Source of the DNA: an uncultured bacterium
GTDB lineage: Bacteria; Patescibacteriota; Minisyncoccia; Phycocordibacterales; CAIRYW01
Direction: 5' to 3'
Assembly: GCA_903882905.1 (NCBI GenBank)
Contig: CAIRYW010000010.1
Span: forward strand, 1 to 54,385
Length of the DNA stretch: 54,385 bases
Part shown: positions 7,457 to 16,669 of the stretch, one piece after another
How positions within the stretch are numbered: position 1 is the stretch's first letter
Layout: every line of letters starts with the position of its first letter
The notes under the pieces: model-generated
The model's input: the letters and a program-made list of their open reading frames with translations, nothing else
What the model was told of the DNA's origin: nothing
Databases searched by the model: none
Position numbers and translations under genes: made by a program

Positions 7457-10126
7457 TTATCTTTTATAAGTACTATCTATGTTAACCCCAAATCGCTGCC
7501 CATCCTCAATAATAGCTTCTTTTGCTGCTATTGATTCTTGGCTTACTTTTACACCTCTAGCACCATTGGTCTGGTGCATAACAGCTGCCGTTGATGAGTC
7601 GTCTGCAAACTTTGTCTTGTATGCATCCAATATCATGTCAGTGGCGACGGTAAGATTGCCATGGATCATATTTGCTTGTCTTACTGTTTCCCTCATATCA
7701 TCTGAGTCTATTCTTCCAGCAAGATGTTTGAGTTTGTCTACTAAAATGGCATCATTTTTTGCGGCTGGATTATCTCTCATTATTTTTACAATGTCGTTTA
7801 ATGAAGCAATTTCTTGAGCAGCAGAACCTGAGAGTTTTTTAATATCATCATCAATCAAATCATTTCTTGCAATACCAACAAATGTTGCTTCTCCACCACC
7901 TTTGTTTCGTAAACCTCTCGTGAGAGCATCTCTTAATGCATCGCCGGCTGGAGTAACTGCTTTTAATTTGTTTCTACCTGCATCTTTTACAGCTTCTAGA
8001 GCAGAAATTATTTGTCCTTGAGTTCTGTCTTTATTTGATAGCCATGCCTGCAATTCATCCGCATTTCCTCTTTCAAGAATTTTATTAAGCTCATCATCAA
8101 AGAATTCATTTCCTTGTTTTGTCTGTCTAATAATTTCTCTAATTTCTTGATCGGTGTTCCTACCGTGTCCATGCTCTGTGAAAAGTCTACTAAACATGCG
8201 ATTCCCTTCTCCTCCTTTAGCTTTCATATGTAGCATTACGTTTGCTTTTTGCTTTGTAGACATTTTGTCCCAATCTTGCTCGAATCCCTGTTGTTCTGTG
8301 CTATTTTTTGATCCCATTCCTATATCGATTGCTTGTTGTGCAATTCTTTCTGGGTCATCGTGAAATTCATGCTTAGCAGCCTCTCGATATTTTGCTTCAA
8401 AGTCTAATTTTTTGTTGTATCCAGATGCTAAATTATCAGCGATTGCCACCTGTGCTCTCGCTGTCCATTTTGATGCCCATCCAACAGCTTTTCCGTGTTC
8501 ATCAAATCCAGAGGCTCTACCATAAAGTCCAGCAGAAACACCTTTTTCTTTCCATGTTCTAACTGCTTTTCCAACTGTATTATTAAATCCAGATCCAACC
8601 GCGAACATTGCCCCTCCTTGTATCGCCCCTTGAGCGCCTTTTGCAAAATTCATTGCGCCTGATGCTCCAGCAACACCCATTTTTTCTGCAACGATAAGTG
8701 TGGCAATCAAAAGAGCAGATACAATCATAAAATCAAGCAGGACACCGGCATTCTTTTCTGCTGCTGTTCCGTTACCGGTTGTTCCATTGTCTCCAGCTTG
8801 TAAACTAGTAGCTAATAAATTGTCTGATGAATCTCTAGTACCACCTTCTCCTAAAGCAGCCAAAAATCCAGGATTATTAATTACAGTAAAAGAAATCCAA
8901 AGCAAAATCATATACATAGGAGCAAAAAAAGCTTCTTTCAAAAGATAATTCCACCATTCGTGTACATAACCTTCTGTTTGGTGTAAAACCATTCCTGCAA
9001 AAGCTAAGGGAGAAAAAATCATAACAAGAATTAAGATGACATATCTTTTTATAAACATCACTAGGGCTGATATCAAAATAACAAGCGCTACTATCATGGT
9101 GATAGATCCGCCAGCTAAAATTGAAAAAGGTACGCTACTTACCGCAACTGCATTTCCATTTGTTAATGTCTTTGTAACAGAATACAGAGATTGTAATCGG
9201 AAGGCTGCCATAAAAGCATCCCCTATTCCACCTGTACCACCATTAACAGTAATTGCATGAAAAAAAGCAATAGCCAGTATATTTGAAGCATCAATAATTA
9301 CTTTTGTAAAAAACAAACTAAAATTTAAAAGCACTGCAACAGTAATCAATTTTGAGAGAGTTTTTTTGACATCATGTTCACCTACTCCAAGAATTGTAGA
9401 AATTGCTAAATAAAGAAGAATAAAAATAAACCCTATATTTGCCAAATCTCTCATTGTTTTCCAAGCTACATCAATTGCTCCGATTTTGTCTATTCCACTT
9501 GCCATACTCAATACGGTTATTGTAAAAGTATAGTTAAATAACCAGCCAGCAATACCTACTAACCAGCTCAGTGGCCAAAAAATACCATAATATAGACCTA
9601 TAATTAGGCAGTTTCCAGCATCAAGGAATGCCCCAACCCCACCAACACCTATGCTAAAACATTGTCCTTGGTGGTCAACTAATGGTGAACGACCTCCTCC
9701 ACCACTATCTGATGTACCATTTTGAGCAGAATCTGTAACCGTGCCGTTTGTTGCGTCGGAAAGACTTTTTCCTGTAACAGTGACATCAGGATTTCCTTTA
9801 GAATCGAGTCGAGGAGTAACTTGTGAGTATGTATTAACCATTGTCGTTCCTTGCATGTCCGAACTTTTTTGGTAATATAATTTATTATCTGCTTGATAAA
9901 CATTAGTTATTGTCTTTCCTGTTGAATCAACAACCGACAGTCGGGCTGAAGTTGATAAAACTTGTACGTTATCTGGGAGACCTTTATTTGTTACGTAGCC
10001 TCCAGTCCCTGCTTGTGCGTCTACTGCTTCTGCAAATCCAAAAGAAAATATTGCGACAAATGCAATTACTAAAACTATTTTAGAGAAAGAAAAAATATTT
10101 TTTTTGTCTATTTTGAGAAAACTCAT
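7457..10126 (-). CDS. VirB6/TrbL-like large multi-TM T4SS protein
   Basis: 889 aa, signal sequence, several TM helices, Ala/Gly-rich cytosolic C-terminal extension. Confidence 0.75.
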   Translation of the reverse strand: MSFLKIDKKNIFSFSKIVLVIAFVAIFSFGFAEAVDAQAGTGGYVTNKGLPDNVQVLSTSARLSVVDSTGKTITNVYQADNKLYYQKSSDMQGTTMVNTYSQVTPRLDSKGNPDVTVTGKSLSDATNGTVTDSAQNGTSDSGGGGRSPLVDHQGQCFSIGVGGVGAFLDAGNCLIIGLYYGIFWPLSWLVGIAGWLFNYTFTITVLSMASGIDKIGAIDVAWKTMRDLANIGFIFILLYLAISTILGVGEHDVKKTLSKLITVAVLLNFSLFFTKVIIDASNILAIAFFHAITVNGGTGGIGDAFMAAFRLQSLYSVTKTLTNGNAVAVSSVPFSILAGGSITMIVALVILISALVMFIKRYVILILVMIFSPLAFAGMVLHQTEGYVHEWWNYLLKEAFFAPMYMILLWISFTVINNPGFLAALGEGGTRDSSDNLLATSLQAGDNGTTGNGTAAEKNAGVLLDFMIVSALLIATLIVAEKMGVAGASGAMNFAKGAQGAIQGGAMFAVGSGFNNTVGKAVRTWKEKGVSAGLYGRASGFDEHGKAVGWASKWTARAQVAIADNLASGYNKKLDFEAKYREAAKHEFHDDPERIAQQAIDIGMGSKNSTEQQGFEQDWDKMSTKQKANVMLHMKAKGGEGNRMFSRLFTEHGHGRNTDQEIREIIRQTKQGNEFFDDELNKILERGNADELQAWLSNKDRTQGQIISALEAVKDAGRNKLKAVTPAGDALRDALTRGLRNKGGGEATFVGIARNDLIDDDIKKLSGSAAQEIASLNDIVKIMRDNPAAKNDAILVDKLKHLAGRIDSDDMRETVRQANMIHGNLTVATDMILDAYKTKFADDSSTAAVMHQTNGARGVKVSQESIAAKEAIIEDGQRFGVNIDSTYKR

Positions 10127-10154
10127 TTTTTAGAAATATACATTTACATTATAT

Positions 10155-10268
10155 CCCGTTAGAGATGAAACGGAAACTGTTTACATGTGCAAAGTAGTGT
10201 TTTTATTAAAAATGAAAACACAGATTATCAATGTGTTTTGATTAAGGGGTTTCCTATCTCTAACGGGA
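10155..10268. repeat. Inverted-repeat element, ATCCCGTTAGAGAT...ATCTCTAACGGGAT
   Basis: 14-bp perfect terminal inverted repeats about 100 bp apart upstream of the VirB6-like gene. Confidence 0.7.
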
Positions 10269-10312
10269 TTATATCAAAATTTTAAGTTTAAAGTTAATAA
10301 TTTGGTGGAAAG

Positions 10313-10353
10313 AAAAACCCCCAACAATTCGCGAAGCGAATTGTTGGGGGTTT
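10313..10353. terminator. Hairpin AAACCCCCAACAATTCGCGAAGCGAATTGTTGGGGGTTT
   Basis: Perfect inverted repeat downstream of the 10386..11423 gene. Confidence 0.85.
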
Positions 10354-10385
10354 CCTACTCATCACTAGTCACCCTTCACTATAAA

Positions 10386-11423
10386 CTATGTTCCAACTCT
10401 ATCTATCATAAATTTTACAGCTTCATTTGTGTTGGTTGATTGTATTTTTATATTTGGGTATTTATTCTGGAAAACTCTAAAAATCTCGTCGGCAAAACCT
10501 TGCCCAATCATTGGGACTTTGTCAAAATCAAGGATGATTGATTTAAATTTATTTAAACCTTCGAGCACTCTTCTGGCTTGTGAACGAGAAATATGAATTC
10601 CAACAGTTGTGTAAAGTTTGATTTTTATTTCTGTTCTATCAAAACCGTAATCGCTTTCATCATCGATATTGGTATATTTTTTAAAGACGTCAGTTAAATG
10701 TTTATTCCCATCAGTTGCTATTTTGAATATAACTCTTGTCCCCCTTTTTATTTTTTTAGGTTTTTGGAGGAATACATCATTTATTTTGTTGTTTACAATT
10801 AATTGGTAACCAAAACTGTCTAAAATAAATTCTTCAGAAGATTTTGAAGTAAAAAAAATACCTTCCCCAGAATGAGATTTTGGCATAGTTGTTGTTTTCC
10901 CTTTTAGTAAATCTTGTATTGCCTCAGTTTCTGATTTTAAACCTCTTTTCTCCATTATATTTCTAAAAACTCCGACTCCAAAATCATTTATAGAAAATAT
11001 AAGCATTTTATCTTTAACATAGGCTTCAACATCAATTTTTTTTGATTTTGAATGTTCTATTGCATTGTTTAGCATTTCTGAAAACGCATAAGTAAAGATA
11101 TCCCTTATGTTTTCTTTTTGTTTTAAAATAAGTGTAAATTTTTTTTCTATTTCATCGAGAACCTTGTGTTCCTCGAGAGATTTATTTGTGTATGTTTTTG
11201 AAATTTTTGTTGGAAATATTTCTGAATGCTCTGATGCAAATTCCGGTAAAACATAAAAAGCTTTGCGAGTCGATCCAAATTTTAGGAGCTTTCTCTCTGT
11301 GACAAGCTTGAATATGAGACTATTTGCATACTGACGAGAAACATTGAATTTTGAAGCAATTTCACTTGTGTTGATTTTGCCCTTATTTCTAGCTATCTCT
11401 ATGATTTTTTCTATAGTTAACAT
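10386..11423 (-). CDS. HTH + histidine-kinase-like ATPase + C-terminal STAS-like (DUF4325-like) regulator
   Basis: HTH SEIASKFNVSRQYANSLIFKL; GHKL-type AFSEMLNNAIEHS...INDFGVG...HSGEGI; C-terminal VLEGLNKFKSIILDFDKVPMIGQGFADEIFRVF. Start MLTIEKI at 11423 (ORF track begins at 11465). Confidence 0.75.
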   Translation of the reverse strand: MLTIEKIIEIARNKGKINTSEIASKFNVSRQYANSLIFKLVTERKLLKFGSTRKAFYVLPEFASEHSEIFPTKISKTYTNKSLEEHKVLDEIEKKFTLILKQKENIRDIFTYAFSEMLNNAIEHSKSKKIDVEAYVKDKMLIFSINDFGVGVFRNIMEKRGLKSETEAIQDLLKGKTTTMPKSHSGEGIFFTSKSSEEFILDSFGYQLIVNNKINDVFLQKPKKIKRGTRVIFKIATDGNKHLTDVFKKYTNIDDESDYGFDRTEIKIKLYTTVGIHISRSQARRVLEGLNKFKSIILDFDKVPMIGQGFADEIFRVFQNKYPNIKIQSTNTNEAVKFMIDRVGT

Positions 11424-11477
11424 AATTGTCAAGTAATTGTAAACTAAACTAAAACCAATTGTCAAGTAATTGTAAAC
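11424..11477. promoter_or_regulatory. Two 21-bp direct repeats AATTGTCAAGTAATTGTAAAC, 33-bp period, next to the regulator start codon
   Basis: Identical copies at 11424-11444 and 11457-11477. Confidence 0.7.
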
Positions 11478-11500
11478 AAGTTTAGATTAAAGGGTTTTGT

Positions 11501-11514
11501 ATCTCTAACGGGAT
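11501..11514. repeat. ATCTCTAACGGGAT motif (single copy)
   Basis: Same sequence as the termini of 10155-10268. Confidence 0.65.
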
Positions 11515-11531
11515 ATAAATAATGTAAAAAG

Positions 11532-11574
11532 AAAAAGTCCTCAGTGCAAATGTATCTGCACTGAGGACTTTTTT
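11532..11574. terminator. Hairpin AAAAAGTCCTCAGTGCA...TGCACTGAGGACTTTTT
   Basis: Perfect inverted repeat with T tract. Confidence 0.85.
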
Positions 11575-11586
11575 ACTAATCAATAA

Positions 11587-13479
11587 TTAAATACTCGTCG
11601 AGCAAGTTGTTGTGGCTGAAAGAGTGGATGATGTATCAAATACAGTTAGGATTCCAGTTTTTACTCCAAATGTTGTGTAAGTATTTCTATCAGTCTGATC
11701 AGATCCAGAAGCATCCCCAGCCCATGAGTATGCAAAGTTTCCACTTCCGCCAGTAGCTGATGCTGTCCAAGTAACAGCGCCATTTGATGGAGATGCTGTA
11801 CAAGATACAGATGATATTAGAGGATAAATAGTTGCAGAACAATTTGCACTTGATGTTAGACCAGAAGAATTATCAAATATTGCCACCGATGCATTTTTTA
11901 TTCCTGTTGTTGAATAAGTGTTGATGATATTTTGGTCAGACCCTGAAGCATCTCCACCCCATGAGTATGTGTAGTTTCCGCTTCCTCCTACTACAGAGGA
12001 ACTCCATGAAACTGCTGTGGTGGTAGCAGTGATATAAGATATGCCCGTGGCTCCACAAGAAATAATTGGATTAGTGTTGGAAATTGTACTAGGTTGGCTT
12101 TGATAAATAGGATTTGAAGAATCATACGTATTATTTGAATTTGAAGAACCTGAACCTGAATTTCCTGAAGAAGAACCGGAACTATCAGATCCATAATTAG
12201 AAGGATCAAATGCTTTATCGAGAGCAATTTTTATAAGTTGATTTACAAGAGCGGAAACAATTTGGTCGAATGAAGTTGCTATATTAAGACGATCCTTTCC
12301 AGCTCCAAGTGCTTTGTTTAATCCAGCATCTAAGGCATCACCCGCTGTGCCTTTAATAGGATCACTTCCATTGGTACATTTGCCGGTGTCTTTGTTAGGC
12401 ATACTTTTGTCTTGGCAAACATCAAATAATCTAAATCCCTTTGAAATATTCATGTCAATGAGAGCAGTATTATTTTTTACTTGTATCAAATGATAAGCCT
12501 GATCTTGGGCCGCAAGAGTTGCACCATAAACGTTGTTTGGTTGCTGAATAATTTCAAACCATCCTGGAAACCCTCCAGAATTCCAATTTCCATTAGTAAA
12601 CTGGTTATAATTATTTTTTATCTGACTCAGACTACAATTTAGTGCGTTATTACCAGTTCCTCCACCTAGCGTACCCAAAAGGACAGCTACTTTAAAAGGT
12701 TTACAGACATTAATTCCAAGCGTTCCTTCAGCAAGACCGTTTACAAAACCTCCTAGTTCTTGATCTGCTACACCTTTAAAAAATTGTTTAGTATTTGTTA
12801 TATAAACTGGACCGCCTTTGAAACCATTATTTATCCATTGGATTGTTGAGACAGTAATATATTGAATTATTTCGTTTCCAATACAAAAACCGATGGCATT
12901 AAGACTTGGAAATTGAAAAATACCAAGAGTCATAGTTGACATACCATTAAATAGGTCGCCGTCTCCTTTTGCCCCTGGACCAGTTGTTCCAGATACATGG
13001 GTGAGAATTTGTAGATCACCAGCAGCATTACCAGTACTAGCTTTTATAGCTTCTGTATTAGGTCCTCCAGGATTAGTAGGAACTCTTTGATCAAATAATC
13101 CTTGTACTTTATCTTGTGCGATTCCTCCAACTTTATTTGTTGCTTGTCCTGCAATCATTGAAACAGCTTTTGAAACAGTACTTACTATCATTTGTGAAGC
13201 AAGGACTCCAATTGAACAAGATGCAACTCCTTTTGCGATTCCTCCCGCAGCAGCTTTTGCAGGAGCAGAAGGAGAGGTTCCTCCTGTGTTGCCTTGTTCT
13301 GCAGCTCCTTGTTTTTGGAGTGCAGCACCTAAAGTTGAGGCATCTCCACTAAGCGATGCCTCATAAACAGCACCATCACCCGCCTGTGCTGTAGCCAATG
13401 CACTTAAAGGAACAGAAAAACATAGAGAAAATATAATTAGTGTTGAAACAAGACCTAAATTTTTTTTAAAACTAGTCAT
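11587..13479 (-). CDS. Secreted protein with two C-terminal PKD-like repeats
   Basis: Signal peptide MTSFKKNLGLVSTLIIFSLCFSVPLSALA; repeats GGSGNYTYSWGGDASGSDQ... / GGSGNFAYSWAGDASGSDQ... Confidence 0.75.
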   Translation of the reverse strand: MTSFKKNLGLVSTLIIFSLCFSVPLSALATAQAGDGAVYEASLSGDASTLGAALQKQGAAEQGNTGGTSPSAPAKAAAGGIAKGVASCSIGVLASQMIVSTVSKAVSMIAGQATNKVGGIAQDKVQGLFDQRVPTNPGGPNTEAIKASTGNAAGDLQILTHVSGTTGPGAKGDGDLFNGMSTMTLGIFQFPSLNAIGFCIGNEIIQYITVSTIQWINNGFKGGPVYITNTKQFFKGVADQELGGFVNGLAEGTLGINVCKPFKVAVLLGTLGGGTGNNALNCSLSQIKNNYNQFTNGNWNSGGFPGWFEIIQQPNNVYGATLAAQDQAYHLIQVKNNTALIDMNISKGFRLFDVCQDKSMPNKDTGKCTNGSDPIKGTAGDALDAGLNKALGAGKDRLNIATSFDQIVSALVNQLIKIALDKAFDPSNYGSDSSGSSSGNSGSGSSNSNNTYDSSNPIYQSQPSTISNTNPIISCGATGISYITATTTAVSWSSSVVGGSGNYTYSWGGDASGSDQNIINTYSTTGIKNASVAIFDNSSGLTSSANCSATIYPLISSVSCTASPSNGAVTWTASATGGSGNFAYSWAGDASGSDQTDRNTYTTFGVKTGILTVFDTSSTLSATTTCSTSI

Positions 13480-13489
13480 ATTTATTTTT

Positions 13490-14356
13490 TTATTGGGCGG
13501 TAGAGTTTGTGCCCTGACCTGCTGAACCAAAATCATTCCAATAACTTCCTACTTCATCGTTGGTAAAAATTATACCACTATATTTAAAATATCTGGCCAA
13601 AGTATTAACGTAGTCTGTTTGATATTGATTAGCTTGTTGTAAGTAACCTAAAGCAGTTGCCGCCTTAACTGGATCTTGGTCCGCATTGGCTAAAGTATTA
13701 TAGACAGAAGCAGCAATACTGTAATTATTTACAATACCTAAAGTTGTATTAGCAATATCAACCGGAACTGGTAAATCATAAACACTCTTTGCAGCATTAT
13801 TGTAAATTTTTGCAATATTTTCTAATTTAACATTACCAGAGCCAGAGCTTTCTTTTGCCATACCAGCAAGGATGTTGTTTTGGATAGAAGCTACCGCAGA
13901 AGCAAAAAATTTTACGTTCTCTTTTGTCGGCAAAGAAAGCAATTTTAAATTTTCTGCTGTATATATTTTGTAAGTAAAATTTTTTGCCGCGGCTGCTGCG
14001 ATTCCAGAGACAAGACTTTGTTGTGAATCTGCTGAAGTATCTCCACTCTGTGAAAGTGATTCGACTCCAGTGTATAGACTCTTTGCTACTAAATCACTAA
14101 CATTTCCCGTGCCAGTTACATCAGAGGAAGTAGAGTTATCTATCCCTAGTAGATTGTTTAAGTTTTGAGTAGCAGCATCTTCTCCATTAGCGGAGTTAAA
14201 TGTGTTGATATCTGTAACCGAATATGAAAGTGAAGACGGTGTAAAAGGGTGATCTTGTTTGTATTTGATAACCAAAATACTGGCAATTATTGCGACGACG
14301 ACAATAAGTAATGAAACTATTTTTTTACTTGGTTTTGGGAAAGGTTTATTCATCAT
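13490..14356 (-). CDS. Membrane-anchored protein, unknown
   Basis: N-terminal TM anchor, coding-like ORF. Confidence 0.65.
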   Translation of the reverse strand: MMNKPFPKPSKKIVSLLIVVVAIIASILVIKYKQDHPFTPSSLSYSVTDINTFNSANGEDAATQNLNNLLGIDNSTSSDVTGTGNVSDLVAKSLYTGVESLSQSGDTSADSQQSLVSGIAAAAAKNFTYKIYTAENLKLLSLPTKENVKFFASAVASIQNNILAGMAKESSGSGNVKLENIAKIYNNAAKSVYDLPVPVDIANTTLGIVNNYSIAASVYNTLANADQDPVKAATALGYLQQANQYQTDYVNTLARYFKYSGIIFTNDEVGSYWNDFGSAGQGTNSTAQ

Positions 14357-14413
14357 CGACGTAAGTTTAAATAGTATAACATCAAAGATATTTTTTTGTG
14401 ATAGAATTTGAGC

Positions 14414-15643
14414 ATGAAAAGAGGTTTGTCTACACTAACTATTTTTTTGTTTTTATTTGTGGTGTTTTCTCCTGCATTTGCTCAAAACACAAGCTCTTTA
14501 GATCAAGCAAATTCTACTAAACAACAACTAATAACTCTTTTGACCAAACTTTTAGCAGAGCTTGAATCACAGCTCCAGAATCTTTTGGCTAATTCCCAAG
14601 TTGTTTCTAAACCAGTTCCAGTACAGACAGTAAATCAAACTGAACAAAGTAATATAATGGGAGGAACATTGTCTGCCGAAAAGGTTTTTATAGCTTTCAA
14701 AACAACAGATCTTTTTATTTCAAGTATTTCTTCTTTTGTAGTTGCTCCAGGCAATTTTTTAACTATTAAAGGACATGGATTTCTTGCTCAAAATATCATA
14801 CATATTGGTAATAGTTATTCCTCATCTGTTCTATCTCAAAACGGAGTTATTACTTTGAGTATTCCAAATCTTCCAAATGGAATATATGAAATTTGGGTAG
14901 AAAATGTCAACGGATCAAGCAAAAAAACTTCTCCACAATACATTAATATTTCAAACCAATCTCTCATTCGTCCTGAAATAACAAAGTCTTACCCTCAAAA
15001 CGTTTCGCAAAACAGTACTGTAACGGTTGAAGGAAGTGGTTTTGATCAATACAATAACACCATAAATTCAACTTTAGGAACTATTCATAATGTATCTTCA
15101 AATAATGGTAAATTACAATTTCTAATTTCTGATTTTCCACAAGCGAAAACAATTAAGAGCTCTAACTTCCCTAATGGAATGCTTGTTACATATAGTGTAA
15201 ATACAAGTAAGGGTCAAAGTAAGAATTTTGGTTTTTTTGCTTTTTCTTCTTCTGTTGCAGAAAAAAAACAAGGAATATTTGGAAAATTAATTTCAGCTTT
15301 AAATAATTTAATTATTCCTCTACCAGCTTTTGCTTATGGAAGAATGTATGATGGTGGACCAACCGATACCAAAGGTGTTGATACTGAATGTACATGTAGT
15401 GGTTCAACTTTATTGAAATTCGATAGCTCTCTTGATTATCAAACACATTATTATGTGGATCAGGATGGGGTTAGTACTTTGGTAGGTTCTACAATAGGCG
15501 TCATGTCAGAAGGAAATGATTATTTAACCACCGTATATCCGTATGGCGTTTGTGAGATTATAGAAGGAGAAGAATGTAATAATTCCGATAATACTCCTGA
15601 AGGAACATTAAATATAGCTGGAGCTGATTTAGTTTCTGGTTAG
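14414..15643 (+). CDS. Secreted protein with IPT/TIG-like repeats
   Basis: Signal peptide MKRGLSTLTIFLFLFVVFSPAFAQ; VVAPGNFLTIKGHGFLAQN and SQNSTVTVEGSGFDQYN motifs. Confidence 0.75.
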   Translation: MKRGLSTLTIFLFLFVVFSPAFAQNTSSLDQANSTKQQLITLLTKLLAELESQLQNLLANSQVVSKPVPVQTVNQTEQSNIMGGTLSAEKVFIAFKTTDLFISSISSFVVAPGNFLTIKGHGFLAQNIIHIGNSYSSSVLSQNGVITLSIPNLPNGIYEIWVENVNGSSKKTSPQYINISNQSLIRPEITKSYPQNVSQNSTVTVEGSGFDQYNNTINSTLGTIHNVSSNNGKLQFLISDFPQAKTIKSSNFPNGMLVTYSVNTSKGQSKNFGFFAFSSSVAEKKQGIFGKLISALNNLIIPLPAFAYGRMYDGGPTDTKGVDTECTCSGSTLLKFDSSLDYQTHYYVDQDGVSTLVGSTIGVMSEGNDYLTTVYPYGVCEIIEGEECNNSDNTPEGTLNIAGADLVSG

Positions 15644-15648
15644 TAGAA

Positions 15649-16443
15649 TTATAATTTTTTAGTAATAGTAAGCCAATCTTCTAATTTAAGAGTTTCTGCA
15701 CGAGTAAGTGCAGAAATTTTTGCTTCTGCAAAAACTTCTGCCAACTTTTCTTTTGAAGCAATTCCATCTAAATTTCTTATCAAAAGTTTTCTTTTGTGAG
15801 CAAAGCCTGCTTTAACCACTTCAAAAAACTTTTCTTCATCTTTTTTGTTAGCAAAAGGATTTTTAATATTATCAATTGAAATAACCATTGAATCAACATT
15901 TGGTGATGGGTTAAATTGTCCACGGCTAATTTTAAATCCAAGCCTGGGTGTACCGTACACTTTTACACTCAAAGATAAAATACTTTCTTTACCATCTCTC
16001 GCCACAATTCTTTCAGCAACTTCTTTTTGAACTAGGAGGGTCATAGAACTTGGTTGTACTTTCGCAGACAAAAATTTTCTAATTATTTCTCCTGTGATGT
16101 TGTATGGAATGTTAGCGATTACTTTGTAATCGCTAGTTGTGAGTTGTGAGTTTTGAGTTGCTGGGTCAAAATCAAGAATATCTGAGTGGATTAATTCAAG
16201 TTTTCCTTGCTTAATTTCTTCTGAAAATTTTTCTTTTAAGAATTCAAATAAATTATCATCTTTTTCTACAGCAAAAACTTTTTTTGCTTTGAGAAGTAAA
16301 GCTTCTGTTAGGATTCCCTTTCCTGGCCCTATCTCAAGCACTGTGTCTTCTTTAGAAACTCTCCCTTCCATAACAATTCTTTCAACAATTCTTTTTGAAG
16401 TGAGAAAGTTTTGACCTAATGATTTTTTTGGATAGTGTTTCAT
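15649..16443 (-). CDS. rsmA: 16S rRNA adenine dimethyltransferase
   Basis: PKKSLGQNFLTSKRIVERIV, VLEIGPGKGILTEALL, ANIPYNITGEIIRKFL. Confidence 0.93.
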   Translation of the reverse strand: MKHYPKKSLGQNFLTSKRIVERIVMEGRVSKEDTVLEIGPGKGILTEALLLKAKKVFAVEKDDNLFEFLKEKFSEEIKQGKLELIHSDILDFDPATQNSQLTTSDYKVIANIPYNITGEIIRKFLSAKVQPSSMTLLVQKEVAERIVARDGKESILSLSVKVYGTPRLGFKISRGQFNPSPNVDSMVISIDNIKNPFANKKDEEKFFEVVKAGFAHKRKLLIRNLDGIASKEKLAEVFAEAKISALTRAETLKLEDWLTITKKL

Positions 16444-16669
16444 TTTCTCTACTTGGGAGTCGGGTTCCCAAGTTGGTTAATTCCAATTGATTAGAATCAA
16501 TTTCAAAAATAATCGTTTATAAATAATTCTTGAAATCAAAACTTGGACATCTGAATCCAAAAATTTTGATAAAAAATTAAGTTTCGTCAGTCGACGTAGC
16601 GAAGCTACGCCTCCTTCCTCATCCTTCATTTTTTCTTTCAAAATTTTAGAATTCATTTTGTCCATTATT

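Noticed and set aside
10155-10268. Integron attC-like site (GTTAGA...TCTAAC)
   Set aside because: Core orientation is reversed relative to attC (RYYYAAC...GTTRRRY) and there is no integron integrase nearby
16477-16665. 62-aa minus ORF
   Set aside because: Weak coding character; contains a GGCGTAGCTTCGCTACG hairpin; insufficient support
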